The notes: a model not told the origin generated them from the letters alone. Counted from the stretch's first letter, positions 1 to 6,091 are shown. The stretch: 15,522 nucleotides of DNA from Bacteroidales bacterium (GCA_004552395.1 SFOK01000032.1:1-15522), one strand, 5' to 3'. Made by a program: numbers and translations.

Positions 1-138
1 AAGCAGTGGGGCCGTCCCTGCACGGAGCTGCCCAGCTTCATCATTAAGCGCCTGCCTGTGCGCCTGACCTTCGACAACAACTACTTCAACGCTCTCTACC
101 AGGGTATCCCCATCGGCGGCTACACCAAGATGATTGCC
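1..138 (+). pseudogene. glf: Fragment of UDP-galactopyranose mutase (Glf), 3' part missing
   Basis: The first ~45 codons read KQWGRPCTELPSFIIKRLPV, then TFDNNYFNALYQGIPIGGYT and KMIAN, which I recognise as the conserved central stretch of UDP-galactopyranose mutase. This is the FAD enzyme that interconverts UDP-galactopyranose and UDP-galactofuranose for surface polysaccharides. In an intact Glf this stretch is followed by well over a hundred further residues, including the rest of the FAD-binding fold. Here the reading frame passes into the HigA antitoxin instead. The N-terminal part lies beyond the left edge, so its state cannot be judged. The exact end is uncertain because Glf and HigA both have a Met-Ile-Ala-Asn-like sequence at the join (bases 130-141). 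With its C-terminal part lost the mutase should be inactive. Confidence 0.75.
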
Positions 139-444
139 AACAATCTCACCCCCTTTGAGCCTACACATCCCGGAGAGATACTCCGGGAGGAACTGGAGTG
201 CAGAGGTATCACTCAGACCCGGCTGGCTAATGAGATAGGCATAAAAGTCTCCCTGCTCAACGAGCTGATCAACGGCAAACGGGATTTCACAATCGAATAT
301 GCCATGATGCTGGAAGCGGCCTTGGGAATCGAAGCCGACTTCTGGATAAACCTTCAGACCGGCTACAACAAAGGTCGGCTGCAGCACGACAGCTCCTTCA
401 TGGAACGCCTGGCCCGCATCCGTCACGTAGCCGCCGTGCTCTGA
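1..444 (+). CDS. higA: HigA-type antitoxin (XRE family), in-frame fusion to a Glf fragment, 5'-partial
   Basis: The frame is open from the first base of the window to TGA at 442-444. Codons 44-147 form a complete HigA-like antitoxin of 104 residues starting at ATG 130: the family signature FEPTHPGEIL is at its residues 9-18, followed by an XRE helix-turn-helix (about residues 16-70, with ITQTRLANEIG and LNELINGKR) and the usual C-terminal tail ending ERLARIRHVAAVL. HigA-family proteins bind DNA and the RelE-like toxin HigB and repress their own operon. No higB lies between 1 and 130; that place is taken by a piece of Glf in the same frame. ATG 130 is the natural antitoxin start, but ribosomes coming from glf would make a fusion. 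No promoter is visible in the window, so expression probably depends on upstream sequence. Family assignment is firm; whether it still acts as an antitoxin is unknown. Confidence 0.9.
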   Translation, partial: KQWGRPCTELPSFIIKRLPVRLTFDNNYFNALYQGIPIGGYTKMIANNLTPFEPTHPGEILREELECRGITQTRLANEIGIKVSLLNELINGKRDFTIEYAMMLEAALGIEADFWINLQTGYNKGRLQHDSSFMERLARIRHVAAVL

Positions 445-456
445 CGCCGCTGCGGG

Positions 457-1080
457 TTATTTGGGCGGCAACTGGAGGTGGCGCATCAGCATGCCGGCGA
501 AGGGACGGTCGCCCACGTAGCGGAACCCGATCCGTGTGTAGAGCGCTTCGGCACGTACATTCTCCTTGTCGCAAAGCAGACCGGCAGGTTTGCCGGCTGC
601 GTGAGCCCGTTCGGCCAGCGCGAGCAGCAGTTTGCCGCCCACGCCCTTGCCGCGGCTCCCCGGAAACACGGCCAGCGAGTCGAGATAAAATTCGTCCGGC
701 GAAGTCTCGTCGCCCATATCGGCGGGATTGAACTCTACGCCGAGCCTGCGGCGGGACTCTTCCACAAAGACACGGCGAAGTTGCTCGAGAAGCGCACCGT
801 CGTAGCCTACGATGGCGCCGAGTATCCTACCCTGCTCGTCTTCGGCCACGAGGGCATTGCGGTAGCTGTATTGCGAATCTTCGCGAGCTGCGAGGGCGCC
901 GAAAAGGGCTTTGACATCTTCGGCAGTGCAGGTTCCGAGTGAGGCAGACTGAGGATCTTCCGTCCTCCGGCGGTTGGTCTCTTCTACAAAATGCTCTATG
1001 CCATGGTCGAGGAGAGCCATGCAGACGGCGCTTCCTACCACGGGAGCTTCTTCTAATTTAGCGGGACGAATCGTAATCAT
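457..1080 (-). CDS. GNAT family N-acetyltransferase
   Basis: This 207-residue protein has the layout of a GCN5-related N-acetyltransferase, which moves an acetyl group from acetyl-CoA to an amine; the substrate is not predictable. The N-terminal strand ITIRPAKLEEAP is typical. Motif A, which binds the acetyl-CoA pyrophosphate, is at about residues 133-152 (LDSLAVFPGSRGKGVGGKLL, with the R-x-x-G-x-G type turn). Motif B is at about 174-190 (NVRAEALYTRIGFRYVG). Residues 95-130 form a longer insertion than in minimal GNAT proteins. I chose ATG at 1078-1080 over an in-frame ATG at 1116 because it gives the canonical N-terminus and lies 5 bases after a good promoter -7 box. The gene converges on higA with 12 bases between the stops and has no partner in an operon. 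Confidence 0.9.
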   Translation of the reverse strand: MITIRPAKLEEAPVVGSAVCMALLDHGIEHFVEETNRRRTEDPQSASLGTCTAEDVKALFGALAAREDSQYSYRNALVAEDEQGRILGAIVGYDGALLEQLRRVFVEESRRRLGVEFNPADMGDETSPDEFYLDSLAVFPGSRGKGVGGKLLLALAERAHAAGKPAGLLCDKENVRAEALYTRIGFRYVGDRPFAGMLMRHLQLPPK

Positions 1081-1085
1081 ATCTG

Positions 1086-1116
1086 CAAAGGTAAAAAATA
1101 ATGAGCTCCTCGTCAA
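1086..1116 (-). promoter_or_regulatory. Bacteroidetes-type promoter of the GNAT gene
   Basis: On the minus strand a TTG (1114-1116, within TTGAC) is followed after 20 bases by TACCTTTG (1086-1093), a full match to TAnnTTTG. The start codon follows after only 5 bases, so the mRNA should be leaderless or nearly so. Confidence 0.7.
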
Positions 1117-1191
1117 GATTATATGCTTGATTTAGCTTTTTTTGACTACTGTTGCTTATTTGGCTCATATAGTGGCAAACAACTTTATACG

Positions 1192-1227
1192 AAAAAAGAG
1201 GTCGGGTCATCCGTGAGACTCGACCTC
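1192..1227 (-). terminator. Rho-independent terminator after the repeat-lipoprotein pair
   Basis: Read on the minus strand, GAGGTCGAGTC pairs with GACCCGACCTC (an 11-bp stem with one G-U pair, 1198-1227 overall) and is followed by six T residues (1192-1197). It lies about 60 bases after the stop of the downstream lipoprotein gene. Confidence 0.85.
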
Positions 1228-1289
1228 CTGCATTGTTGTTCGTGTAAATTAGTATTATAGTCTTGTTTTCGAGTAAGGCAGTTCAGTTA

Positions 1290-1532
1290 TTATTCGCCCA
1301 TAGCGTCCTGCATGGCTGCGGATGACTGCTCGGCAGCGTCCTGCATAGCTGCTGATGACTGCTCGGCAGCGTCCTGCATAGCTGCGGATGACTGCTCGGC
1401 AGCGTCCTGCATAGCTGCTGATGCCTGTTCAGCGGCCTCTTTCATCTTATCGGCGGCTTTCTCTGCCGGGCTCTTGCATGATACAACTGCAACTGCGAAA
1501 AGGGCCACGAGTGCTAATGCTAACTTTTTCAT
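1290..1532 (-). CDS. Small lipoprotein with 11-residue helical repeats
   Basis: The 80-residue product begins with a lipoprotein signal peptide (MKKLALALVALFAVAVVSC): positive start, hydrophobic core, and a VVSC lipobox with Cys19 as the lipidated residue. The mature part is almost entirely 11-residue repeats of the type AAEQSSAAMQD: one diverged copy, then three near-perfect copies, encoded by 33-bp DNA repeats. It should form a long alanine-rich amphipathic helix, recalling LEA/apolipoprotein-type 11-mers. No acidic run follows the cysteine, so the Bacteroidetes surface-export signal for lipoproteins is not evident and a periplasm-facing position is more likely. It lies 57 bases downstream of a paralogue and is probably cotranscribed, ending at the terminator at 1192-1227. 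I do not recognise a named family; the function is unknown, with a structural or envelope role as inference. Confidence 0.85.
   Translation of the reverse strand: MKKLALALVALFAVAVVSCKSPAEKAADKMKEAAEQASAAMQDAAEQSSAAMQDAAEQSSAAMQDAAEQSSAAMQDAMGE
1311..1442. repeat. 33-bp tandem repeats inside the downstream lipoprotein gene
   Basis: Four 33-bp units follow each other (1311-1343, 1344-1376, 1377-1409, 1410-1442), each opening with CATAGCTGC or CATGGCTGC on the plus strand. The first three differ at very few bases; the fourth has diverged. Each unit encodes one 11-residue helical repeat, so gain or loss of units stays in frame. Confidence 0.9.
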
Positions 1533-1589
1533 AACGTAAAATTGTTTGTTAGGTTAATATAATTGTTTAAATAAAAATTTCTAAGAATA

Positions 1590-1958
1590 TTAATAACCTC
1601 TCATAGCTTTGGCAGCCTGTTCCTGGGCCTCCTTCATAGCTTTGGCAGCCTGGTCCTGAGCGTCCTTCATAGCCTTGGCAGCCTGATCCTGAGCGTCCTT
1701 CATGGCCTTGGAAGCCTGATTCTGAGCGTCCTGAACTGTCTGAGCAGCCTGATCGTAAATGTCGCCTGCGTCAACGCCTTCAATTGCTTCCTCTTTAACG
1801 ACCTGTAGAGTTTCATCGGGAGCAGCCTCGGCATTTGTCTGGGGAGCTACCTCAGCGGCCTTTGCTGTGTCAGCAGTTGTATCATTAGCTTTGTCTTTGT
1901 TGCAAGAAACAGCGCCAACAGCGAGTAAGGCCACTACGGCTAATGCTAACTTTTTCAT
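1590..1958 (-). CDS. Lipoprotein with 11-residue helical repeats, paralogue of its downstream neighbour
   Basis: The 122-residue product has nearly the same signal peptide as the next gene (MKKLALAVVALLAVGAVSC, lipidated Cys19). A 50-residue low-complexity stretch rich in Thr, Asp, Glu and Ala follows (about residues 20-70). The C-terminal half, about 70-119, consists of 11-residue repeats such as AQDQAAKAMKD, ending in AMRGY. Unlike the neighbour's repeats these carry lysines, giving an alternating Lys/Asp-Glu helix. The two genes share signal peptide, repeat design and leader sequence, so they arose by duplication. This gene is first in the pair: it has the promoter at 2069-2098 and a leader of about 100 bases. 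The product is probably anchored to the outer membrane facing the periplasm; function unknown. Confidence 0.87.
   Translation of the reverse strand: MKKLALAVVALLAVGAVSCNKDKANDTTADTAKAAEVAPQTNAEAAPDETLQVVKEEAIEGVDAGDIYDQAAQTVQDAQNQASKAMKDAQDQAAKAMKDAQDQAAKAMKEAQEQAAKAMRGY
1601..1732. repeat. 33-bp tandem repeats inside the upstream lipoprotein gene
   Basis: Four 33-bp units (1601-1633, 1634-1666, 1667-1699, 1700-1732) each begin TCATAGC or TCATGGC on the plus strand and encode the 11-mers of the lipoprotein. The units differ by several substitutions, so this array looks older than that of the neighbour. Confidence 0.85.
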
Positions 1959-2068
1959 AATGAGTAAAATGTCTTTTATAGGTTAATAAAATAGTTAATA
2001 GTCCGGTTTTATAAAAGCAGTCCGAATATCCGGTGATTTTCGGGTAGTTAAAAACGCACTACCGTGAG

Positions 2069-2098
2069 CGAAATTACAAAAACAATTTTTAAGTTCAA
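2069..2098 (-). promoter_or_regulatory. Promoter of the repeat-lipoprotein operon
   Basis: On the minus strand TTG (2096-2098) is followed after 19 bases by TAATTTCG (2069-2076), a 7-of-8 match to TAnnTTTG. Transcription from about 2062 would give a leader of about 100 bases before ATG 1958. Confidence 0.55.
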
Positions 2099-2201
2099 AA
2101 AATATTTATGTATCATTTTTTTATACGATTGATTTTTTAACATTTCAGCCTATTCCACGGCAAATTCCCGTCGGCTCAAAAAAGCATGAAAAACCCGCAG
2201 C

Positions 2202-2477
2202 CTATTTCTGTTTCGGGAGCGGTAGCGGATCGGGGAGTGCGGTTCCCCGGCGGAGCTGTGCTTCCTCAGCTCGGAAATCCTCTGACAGCTCGGCAAAGAA
2301 ATCGTGGTCGAGAGTGTGGGATATGCGCCGCAGAAGCTCCACATCTATGCTTTCGCGGCTGAAAATATTGTAGACATTGGCTCTGTTGCAGCAGAGCCTG
2401 CGGGCGAGCCATTCTATTGAGGGGCGGTCCGGCATAGAATGGAACACCTCTTTGATGCGTGAGCCTAAATGTATCAT
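2202..2477 (-). CDS. Small helix-turn-helix protein, putative transcriptional regulator
   Basis: From ATG 2475-2477 the product is 91 residues. Its core, about residues 1-65, is a Bacteroidetes-typical small HTH protein: MIHLGSRIKEVF, then IEWLARRLCCNRANVYNIF, then LLRRISHTLDHDFFAELSED. The stretch WLARRLCCNRANVYNIF fits the two helices of an XRE-like DNA-binding unit. The C-terminal ~25 residues are Pro- and Leu-rich and look disordered. The same frame stays open upstream to 2711, but that 78-residue extension has an atypical, low-quality composition and the family starts at the chosen Met. The target is not evident: the neighbours are the lipoprotein pair downstream on the same strand and the divergent kinase gene upstream. 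Assignment as a DNA-binding protein rests on similarity of pattern; the role is inference. Confidence 0.82.
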   Translation of the reverse strand: MIHLGSRIKEVFHSMPDRPSIEWLARRLCCNRANVYNIFSRESIDVELLRRISHTLDHDFFAELSEDFRAEEAQLRRGTALPDPLPLPKQK

Positions 2478-2778
2478 CTTGCAGTCTGTTTTAGAGGCGG
2501 CTCGCGCCTTCAAAAAGGAGCGCGGGCAGCGGTTTCTGTCAGTCTCACACCGGGCATCGCCAGACGCCCCAAACCGAAACAGACAGCCCACTCCCGCGCC
2601 TATGTCAAAGCCTGCAGTTGATTGGCTTACAGCTATGACAGCTCCGGGAGCGTTCCCGTCCGCATGATCCTTCGGTTTCCTGAATTTGGCGATTTCGGTG
2701 TGATGGATCAAGCGAATAAAACGCTTCTCTATGTCATAAACGGCCTGAGGATTCGCTTGGAATCCTTCGTCCGCGCCA

Positions 2779-2786
2779 CAAAGATA
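2779..2786 (-). promoter_or_regulatory. Candidate -7 box for the HTH gene
   Basis: TATCTTTG on the minus strand matches TAnnTTTG exactly, but no TTG sits 19-21 bases upstream. If used, the HTH mRNA would have a leader of about 300 bases. Confidence 0.4.
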
Positions 2787-2993
2787 GTCAATTTTTTCAA
2801 TCCCTCTACCTATGCAGCCGACATTTTTCGGGAATGGGCTTTATTGTCGTTTAATAAACTCTTTGGCGTTTTGGTCGGATTTCTCCGGTGTTCACGCCGC
2901 AAAATTACACTCCGAGCTGCCGCCGGGCAGATTCATTTCCGGTTCAAGTATCAAAAAATTGCGACACTTCGCCGCTATTACGTTTTTTATCCG

Positions 2994-3001
2994 TAAATTT
3001 G
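2994..3001 (+). promoter_or_regulatory. Candidate -7 box for the kinase gene
   Basis: TAAATTTG followed by CAG matches the Bacteroidetes -7 consensus and lies 43 bases before the kinase ATG at 3045. No TTG is present at the ideal spacing. Confidence 0.5.
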
Positions 3002-3044
3002 CAGAAACTGCGTATACATCCCTCTCCCTCTACATTCCGTCAAG

Positions 3045-4439
3045 ATGAAAAGCACCGGCCCACATACCGAAGTGCCTTCCGGCTTCGCGCCTTCGGGCGA
3101 CATGGCCGTGGTCTACGCGTACCACGACTATCAGCCCCTGGCGCGCCACGGCCACACACAGACGGGCCGCGTCACGGGCTACGGCCGTGTCTGGTTCGTC
3201 AAATCGCTTGTAGAGGAATGTCGCGGCGTGGAGTCGTGCCGCCGCTCGCTCGTGAAGGAGTACGAGATACTGGCCGGTCTCTCGCATCCCGGCATCGTGA
3301 GGGCCTTCTCGCTCACCGACATACCCGGCGCCGGGCTCTCCATCATCTTGGAATATGTGGCAGGCAAACCGCTCGGCGAATGGCTCTCCGAAGCCCCCGC
3401 CGCCACACGGCGCCTCGCGGCCGGGCGACTGCTCGAAGCGATGGCCTACCTCCACTCGCAAGGTCTCTCCCACCTCGACCTCAAGCCGGAGAATATCCTC
3501 ATGACCGGCTCGGCAGAGTCTCCTCAGCCTCAGCTTATCGACTTCAACCTCAGCGACGGAGGCGCCTTCGTCTACTCCAAGGCAGTGGGCGGCAACACCC
3601 GCTACGGCGCGCCGGAACAGTTCGCGCCGGGCTACGAGGCCTCCCCCACCGCCGATGTGTGGAGCCTCGGTATGCTTCTGCAGGAAATGCGTCTCGGCCC
3701 TGTCTGGAAACCGCTCATACGCAGCTCCTTGCGCGAGGATCCCGACCGACGGCCTCAGGATGCCTCTGCCATGCTCCGGACGCTGCGCAGCTCGCGCCGA
3801 TCTCTCCGCACAGCGCTTTGGATATCGGCCGGAGCCGCCCTCGCTGCGCTAATCATCGCGCTGCTTCTGAGAGGCAACGGATCCGGACAGGCGCTCCAAC
3901 CCTCTGCAGCTCAAGCGACTGTGCACGACACCGTCACCATAGAGCGCCGCGACACCGTGCCCGCGCCTGCTGTCGGTGCCGAAGCATTGCCTGCGTCGGC
4001 CTCACCCGCTTCAGGTGAGACCTTGCCCGACGAATATGCCGCCTTGGAGCGGGAGCACGATGCCATCGTCTATGAGGTAGCTTCGAATATCGGCCCGACA
4101 CGCCGCGCCATGACACAGTTGCGCGACGAGGCGCTCCGCCGGGAGTCAGCTCCCGACACATACTTTTACTTTATAAACAGGGCCCAAAAGCTGTATGAGG
4201 ATCTTGTCGCGCCGTTCGACGGGTTCCGCCAGCGGTGTCCCGACGGCCTGTTAGCCCGTCACGCTCCGGAGTGGGGCACCTTCTGGGACCACGATATAGC
4301 TTCGCAAGTCCAGGAGGTACATTCGTATATGTCGTCTACACTCAAAGAACTCATTGCAATCACCAAGCAGCAAAGACAGGAAGATCGCATCAAAGAGAAG
4401 GAAGCGCTGAATGAAAATTTGCGGAATAATCAGGAATAG
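3045..4439 (+). CDS. Membrane-anchored Hanks-type Ser/Thr protein kinase
   Basis: The 464-residue protein has a cytoplasmic kinase domain (about 25-250), one membrane helix (about 257-275, TALWISAGAALAALIIALLL) and a C-terminal part (276-464) that should lie outside the inner membrane. Kinase landmarks are the ATP-anchoring Lys53 (FVKSL), helix-C Glu72, the catalytic loop HLDLKPEN at 143-150 with Asp145 and Asn150, the metal-binding Asp166 in DFN instead of DFG, APE at 189-191 and DVWSLG at 204-209. The glycine-rich loop is degenerate (GRVTGYGRV, 41-49) and the HRD arginine is Leu. All residues needed for phosphotransfer remain, so I expect activity without classical RD-type regulation. The tail has a Pro/Ala/Ser linker, then a helical region with a charged coiled-coil end (about 435-460); I recognise no sensor domain. 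It is monocistronic and convergent with the next gene. Confidence 0.9.
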   Translation: MKSTGPHTEVPSGFAPSGDMAVVYAYHDYQPLARHGHTQTGRVTGYGRVWFVKSLVEECRGVESCRRSLVKEYEILAGLSHPGIVRAFSLTDIPGAGLSIILEYVAGKPLGEWLSEAPAATRRLAAGRLLEAMAYLHSQGLSHLDLKPENILMTGSAESPQPQLIDFNLSDGGAFVYSKAVGGNTRYGAPEQFAPGYEASPTADVWSLGMLLQEMRLGPVWKPLIRSSLREDPDRRPQDASAMLRTLRSSRRSLRTALWISAGAALAALIIALLLRGNGSGQALQPSAAQATVHDTVTIERRDTVPAPAVGAEALPASASPASGETLPDEYAALEREHDAIVYEVASNIGPTRRAMTQLRDEALRRESAPDTYFYFINRAQKLYEDLVAPFDGFRQRCPDGLLARHAPEWGTFWDHDIASQVQEVHSYMSSTLKELIAITKQQRQEDRIKEKEALNENLRNNQE

Positions 4440-4478
4440 GTATAAAGATTCAAGGGAATAAAATCCCACAAAATATGC

Positions 4479-4503
4479 AGCCGCAAGCTACCCTTCGACG
4501 GCT
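4479..4503. terminator. Possible hairpin between the convergent kinase and HTH genes
   Basis: AGCCG (4479-4483) and CGGCT (4499-4503) form a short stem, extended imperfectly inward by AAG/CTT pairing. The T-tract on either side is poor, so terminator function is doubtful. Confidence 0.3.
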
Positions 4504-4512
4504 CGGGACCGG

Positions 4513-5091
4513 CTACTCGGCGGGCAGGAGGCGGAAAGTCACGCCGTCGATCTTGCCGATCTCGTAGACGGAGCCGGGAGCCACAGCGTCGGATTCAATG
4601 TTGAGCACAAGCGGCGAGCCCTCCACTATATGGCTGAAACGCACCCTCATGCCGGCCTCCAGACGGGTGTTCGCCGCGGCGAGTATCTCAAAGCGGCAGG
4701 CACCGAGCCTACGCAGCGTCATGCGTCGGTCAGGAAGCCACGACAGTTCGAGCGTCGCGCCCGGTTCCAGCGTGAGAGCGTCGAGAGAAGGCCGCTCCGG
4801 GAAACCGCTCTGCACCTCGCCCTGCTCGCGCATACGCGCCGCGAAATCGCCGAAACAGTCGTAGCCTGCGAAGCGGCTGAGTATGTCGAGTGTCGCGGCA
4901 TGGCGGGTCTGCGAGCCACGCACATAGCCCCAGACACGTTTGAGGGTGGACGGCGAGAGATACCCGGCGCCGGCGTCGGCCACAGCCTCGGAGAGCAGCT
5001 CGAAATCGCGCGACGTGCGTATGGGGAAACTCACGCTCCGGGCCACAGCTTGACGCAGCATATCGAGATAGAAATCTGTTTCGGAAATCAT
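4513..5091 (-). CDS. Putative DNA-binding protein, Bacteroidetes hypothetical family
   Basis: The product is 192 residues from ATG 5089-5091. The N-terminal half (about 25-90) has a pattern I know from many hypothetical Bacteroidetes proteins: RDFELLSEAV, then LSPSTLKRVWGYV at about 45-57, then ATLDILSRFAGYDCFGDFAA at about 66-85. The serine-threonine-leucine-lysine-arginine stretch before WGYV looks like an HTH recognition segment, suggesting a regulator. The C-terminal half (about 100-190) is beta-rich (LEPGATLELSWLPDRRMTLR and LNIESDAVAPGSVYEIGKID) and could be a small ligand- or protein-binding barrel. An in-frame ATG at 5187 exists but would lie upstream of the promoter; the chosen start follows a TAACTTTG box by 9 bases. 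The gene is divergent from the glycosyltransferase operon and might control it, which is inference. No name can be assigned. Confidence 0.8.
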   Translation of the reverse strand: MISETDFYLDMLRQAVARSVSFPIRTSRDFELLSEAVADAGAGYLSPSTLKRVWGYVRGSQTRHAATLDILSRFAGYDCFGDFAARMREQGEVQSGFPERPSLDALTLEPGATLELSWLPDRRMTLRRLGACRFEILAAANTRLEAGMRVRFSHIVEGSPLVLNIESDAVAPGSVYEIGKIDGVTFRLLPAE

Positions 5092-5100
5092 AAGCGTGAG

Positions 5101-5108
5101 CAAAGTTA
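5101..5108 (-). promoter_or_regulatory. -7 box of the putative DNA-binding protein gene
   Basis: TAACTTTG on the minus strand matches TAnnTTTG and ends 9 bases before ATG 5091, giving an almost leaderless mRNA. No TTG lies at the right distance upstream. Confidence 0.5.
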
Positions 5109-5128
5109 ACGAATTTCCGCGTAACGGT

Positions 5129-5159
5129 TTGCGGTTTTCAGGCATATTTTCTAATTTTG
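5129..5159 (+). promoter_or_regulatory. Promoter of the GT2-PRT-HAD operon
   Basis: TTG (5129-5131), 20 bases, then TAATTTTG (5152-5159) is a complete Bacteroidetes promoter. It ends 5 bases before the ATG at 5165, so the first mRNA codon is at or next to the transcription start. Its spacer region faces the divergent -7 box at 5101-5108. Confidence 0.75.
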
Positions 5160-5164
5160 TGGCT

Positions 5165-6091
5165 ATGCCCGCGGTCTCAGTGATCATACCGGCCTACAAT
5201 GCTTCGGAGTGGCTCCCGGCCGCTCTCGGCTCCCTCTCGGCGCAGACCTGCCCCGACTGGGAGGCTATGGTCGTGGACGACGGCTCCACGGATTCCACGG
5301 CGGCTGCGGCGCAGCGTCTCGCCGCGAAGGATGCCCGCATACGTCTGCTGCGGCAGGCCAACGCGGGCGTCTCGGCGGCCCGCAACGCGGGGATAGCGGC
5401 CTCCGAAGGGGAATATATCTGTTTCCTCGATGCCGACGATCTGCTTCATCCTCAGGCTCTGGAGCTTGCCCTGGGAGCGTTGCGGGATTCGGGAGCGCCC
5501 ATAACAGTGGTCCGCGAGAGCTACGGCGCTCTGCCTGAGCGTTTTGACGCGCCCTGCGCGGGCGAGCCTCAGATACTGAGCGGCCTCAGAGCCGTGGAGG
5601 AGTGTCTCTACCGCCGCAAGCTCGAGCCCTCCATGCACGGTGCGCTGATCGACCGCCGCCTCTTCACCGCCGATGCGCTCTTCCGCCCCGGCACACGCTA
5701 CGAGGACCTCGACCTCTTCTACCGGCTCTACGAGAAAGCCGACCGTATAGCGCTCCTGCCGCAGAGGCTCTACTTCTACCGCGACCACGCCGCCAGCTTC
5801 ATACGCACCTTCTCCCCCTCGCGCCTCGACGTGCTCGAAGTCACAGACCGTATATGCACTCACTATGCAGGCACGCCGCTCGAAGCCGCCGCCCGCGACC
5901 GCTCTCTCTCGGCCGCCTTCAACCTGCTCACACTCCTCCCCGCCGGTCATACGGCCATAGCCGAGTGCCGCCGCCGCGTCAGGGCCCTGCGCCGCCGCTG
6001 CTTCTTCAACCCCCGCGGAAGGCTGCTCAACAAAGCCGCCGTGCTTCTCACGCTACCCTCCACCCGTTTAATCCGTCTGCTGAAGAGATGA
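5165..6091 (+). CDS. Family 2 glycosyltransferase (GT-A fold)
   Basis: The 308-residue protein starts with VSVIIPAYN, the first strand and nucleotide-sugar loop of GT2 enzymes, and carries DDGSTDST at 38-45, the metal-binding DADD at 89-92 and a likely acceptor-side catalytic ED at 180-181 (YEDLDLF). It should transfer a sugar from a nucleotide donor to a growing surface glycan on the cytoplasmic face. The Arg-rich C-terminal 40 residues (265-308) suggest contact with the membrane. The start at 5165 is chosen because the GT2 N-terminus begins exactly there and the promoter -7 box ends just upstream; an in-frame ATG at 5096 precedes the promoter. It is the first gene of a three-gene operon and overlaps the next by ATGA (6088-6091). 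Donor sugar and acceptor cannot be told. Confidence 0.93.
   Translation: MPAVSVIIPAYNASEWLPAALGSLSAQTCPDWEAMVVDDGSTDSTAAAAQRLAAKDARIRLLRQANAGVSAARNAGIAASEGEYICFLDADDLLHPQALELALGALRDSGAPITVVRESYGALPERFDAPCAGEPQILSGLRAVEECLYRRKLEPSMHGALIDRRLFTADALFRPGTRYEDLDLFYRLYEKADRIALLPQRLYFYRDHAASFIRTFSPSRLDVLEVTDRICTHYAGTPLEAAARDRSLSAAFNLLTLLPAGHTAIAECRRRVRALRRRCFFNPRGRLLNKAAVLLTLPSTRLIRLLKR

Larger units (their letters stand above)
2478..3044. other. Intergenic region between HTH gene and kinase gene
   Basis: No convincing gene is seen in these 567 bases. Minus-strand -7 boxes lie at 2779-2786 (TATCTTTG) and 2900-2907 (TAATTTTG), and a plus-strand box at 2994-3001. A GC-rich hairpin (arms 2503-2510 and 2515-2524, short A-rich loop) lies in what would be the leader of the HTH mRNA. 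The open frames here have no recognisable protein character. Confidence 0.6.

Noticed and set aside
478..942. Plus-strand open frame opposite the GNAT gene
   Set aside because: No recognisable domain; the minus frame has clear acetyl-CoA motifs and a promoter.
1312..1539. Plus-strand frame encoding a Cys/Ala/Ser repeat protein
   Set aside because: It is the antisense reading of the 33-bp repeats; the minus frame has a signal peptide, lipobox and terminator.
2146..2206. CAGCCTATT direct repeat (2146-2154 and 2198-2206) as a target-site duplication
   Set aside because: The 43 bases between show no element structure and one copy lies in the end of the HTH gene; chance is likely.
2478..2711. 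78-residue N-terminal extension of the HTH protein, open frame up to 2711
   Set aside because: Its composition is unlike a folded protein and the family begins at the Met at 2477.
2888..4018. Long plus-strand open frame of 376 residues overlapping the kinase gene
   Set aside because: Arg, His and Pro-rich without motifs; it is the out-of-frame shadow of the GC-rich kinase gene, which has all kinase landmarks.
5602..6087. Extension of the phosphoribosyltransferase frame back into the GT2 gene
   Set aside because: The upstream part is Arg, Pro and Leu-rich shadow sequence; the ATGA overlap at 6088 gives a normal PRTase N-terminus.
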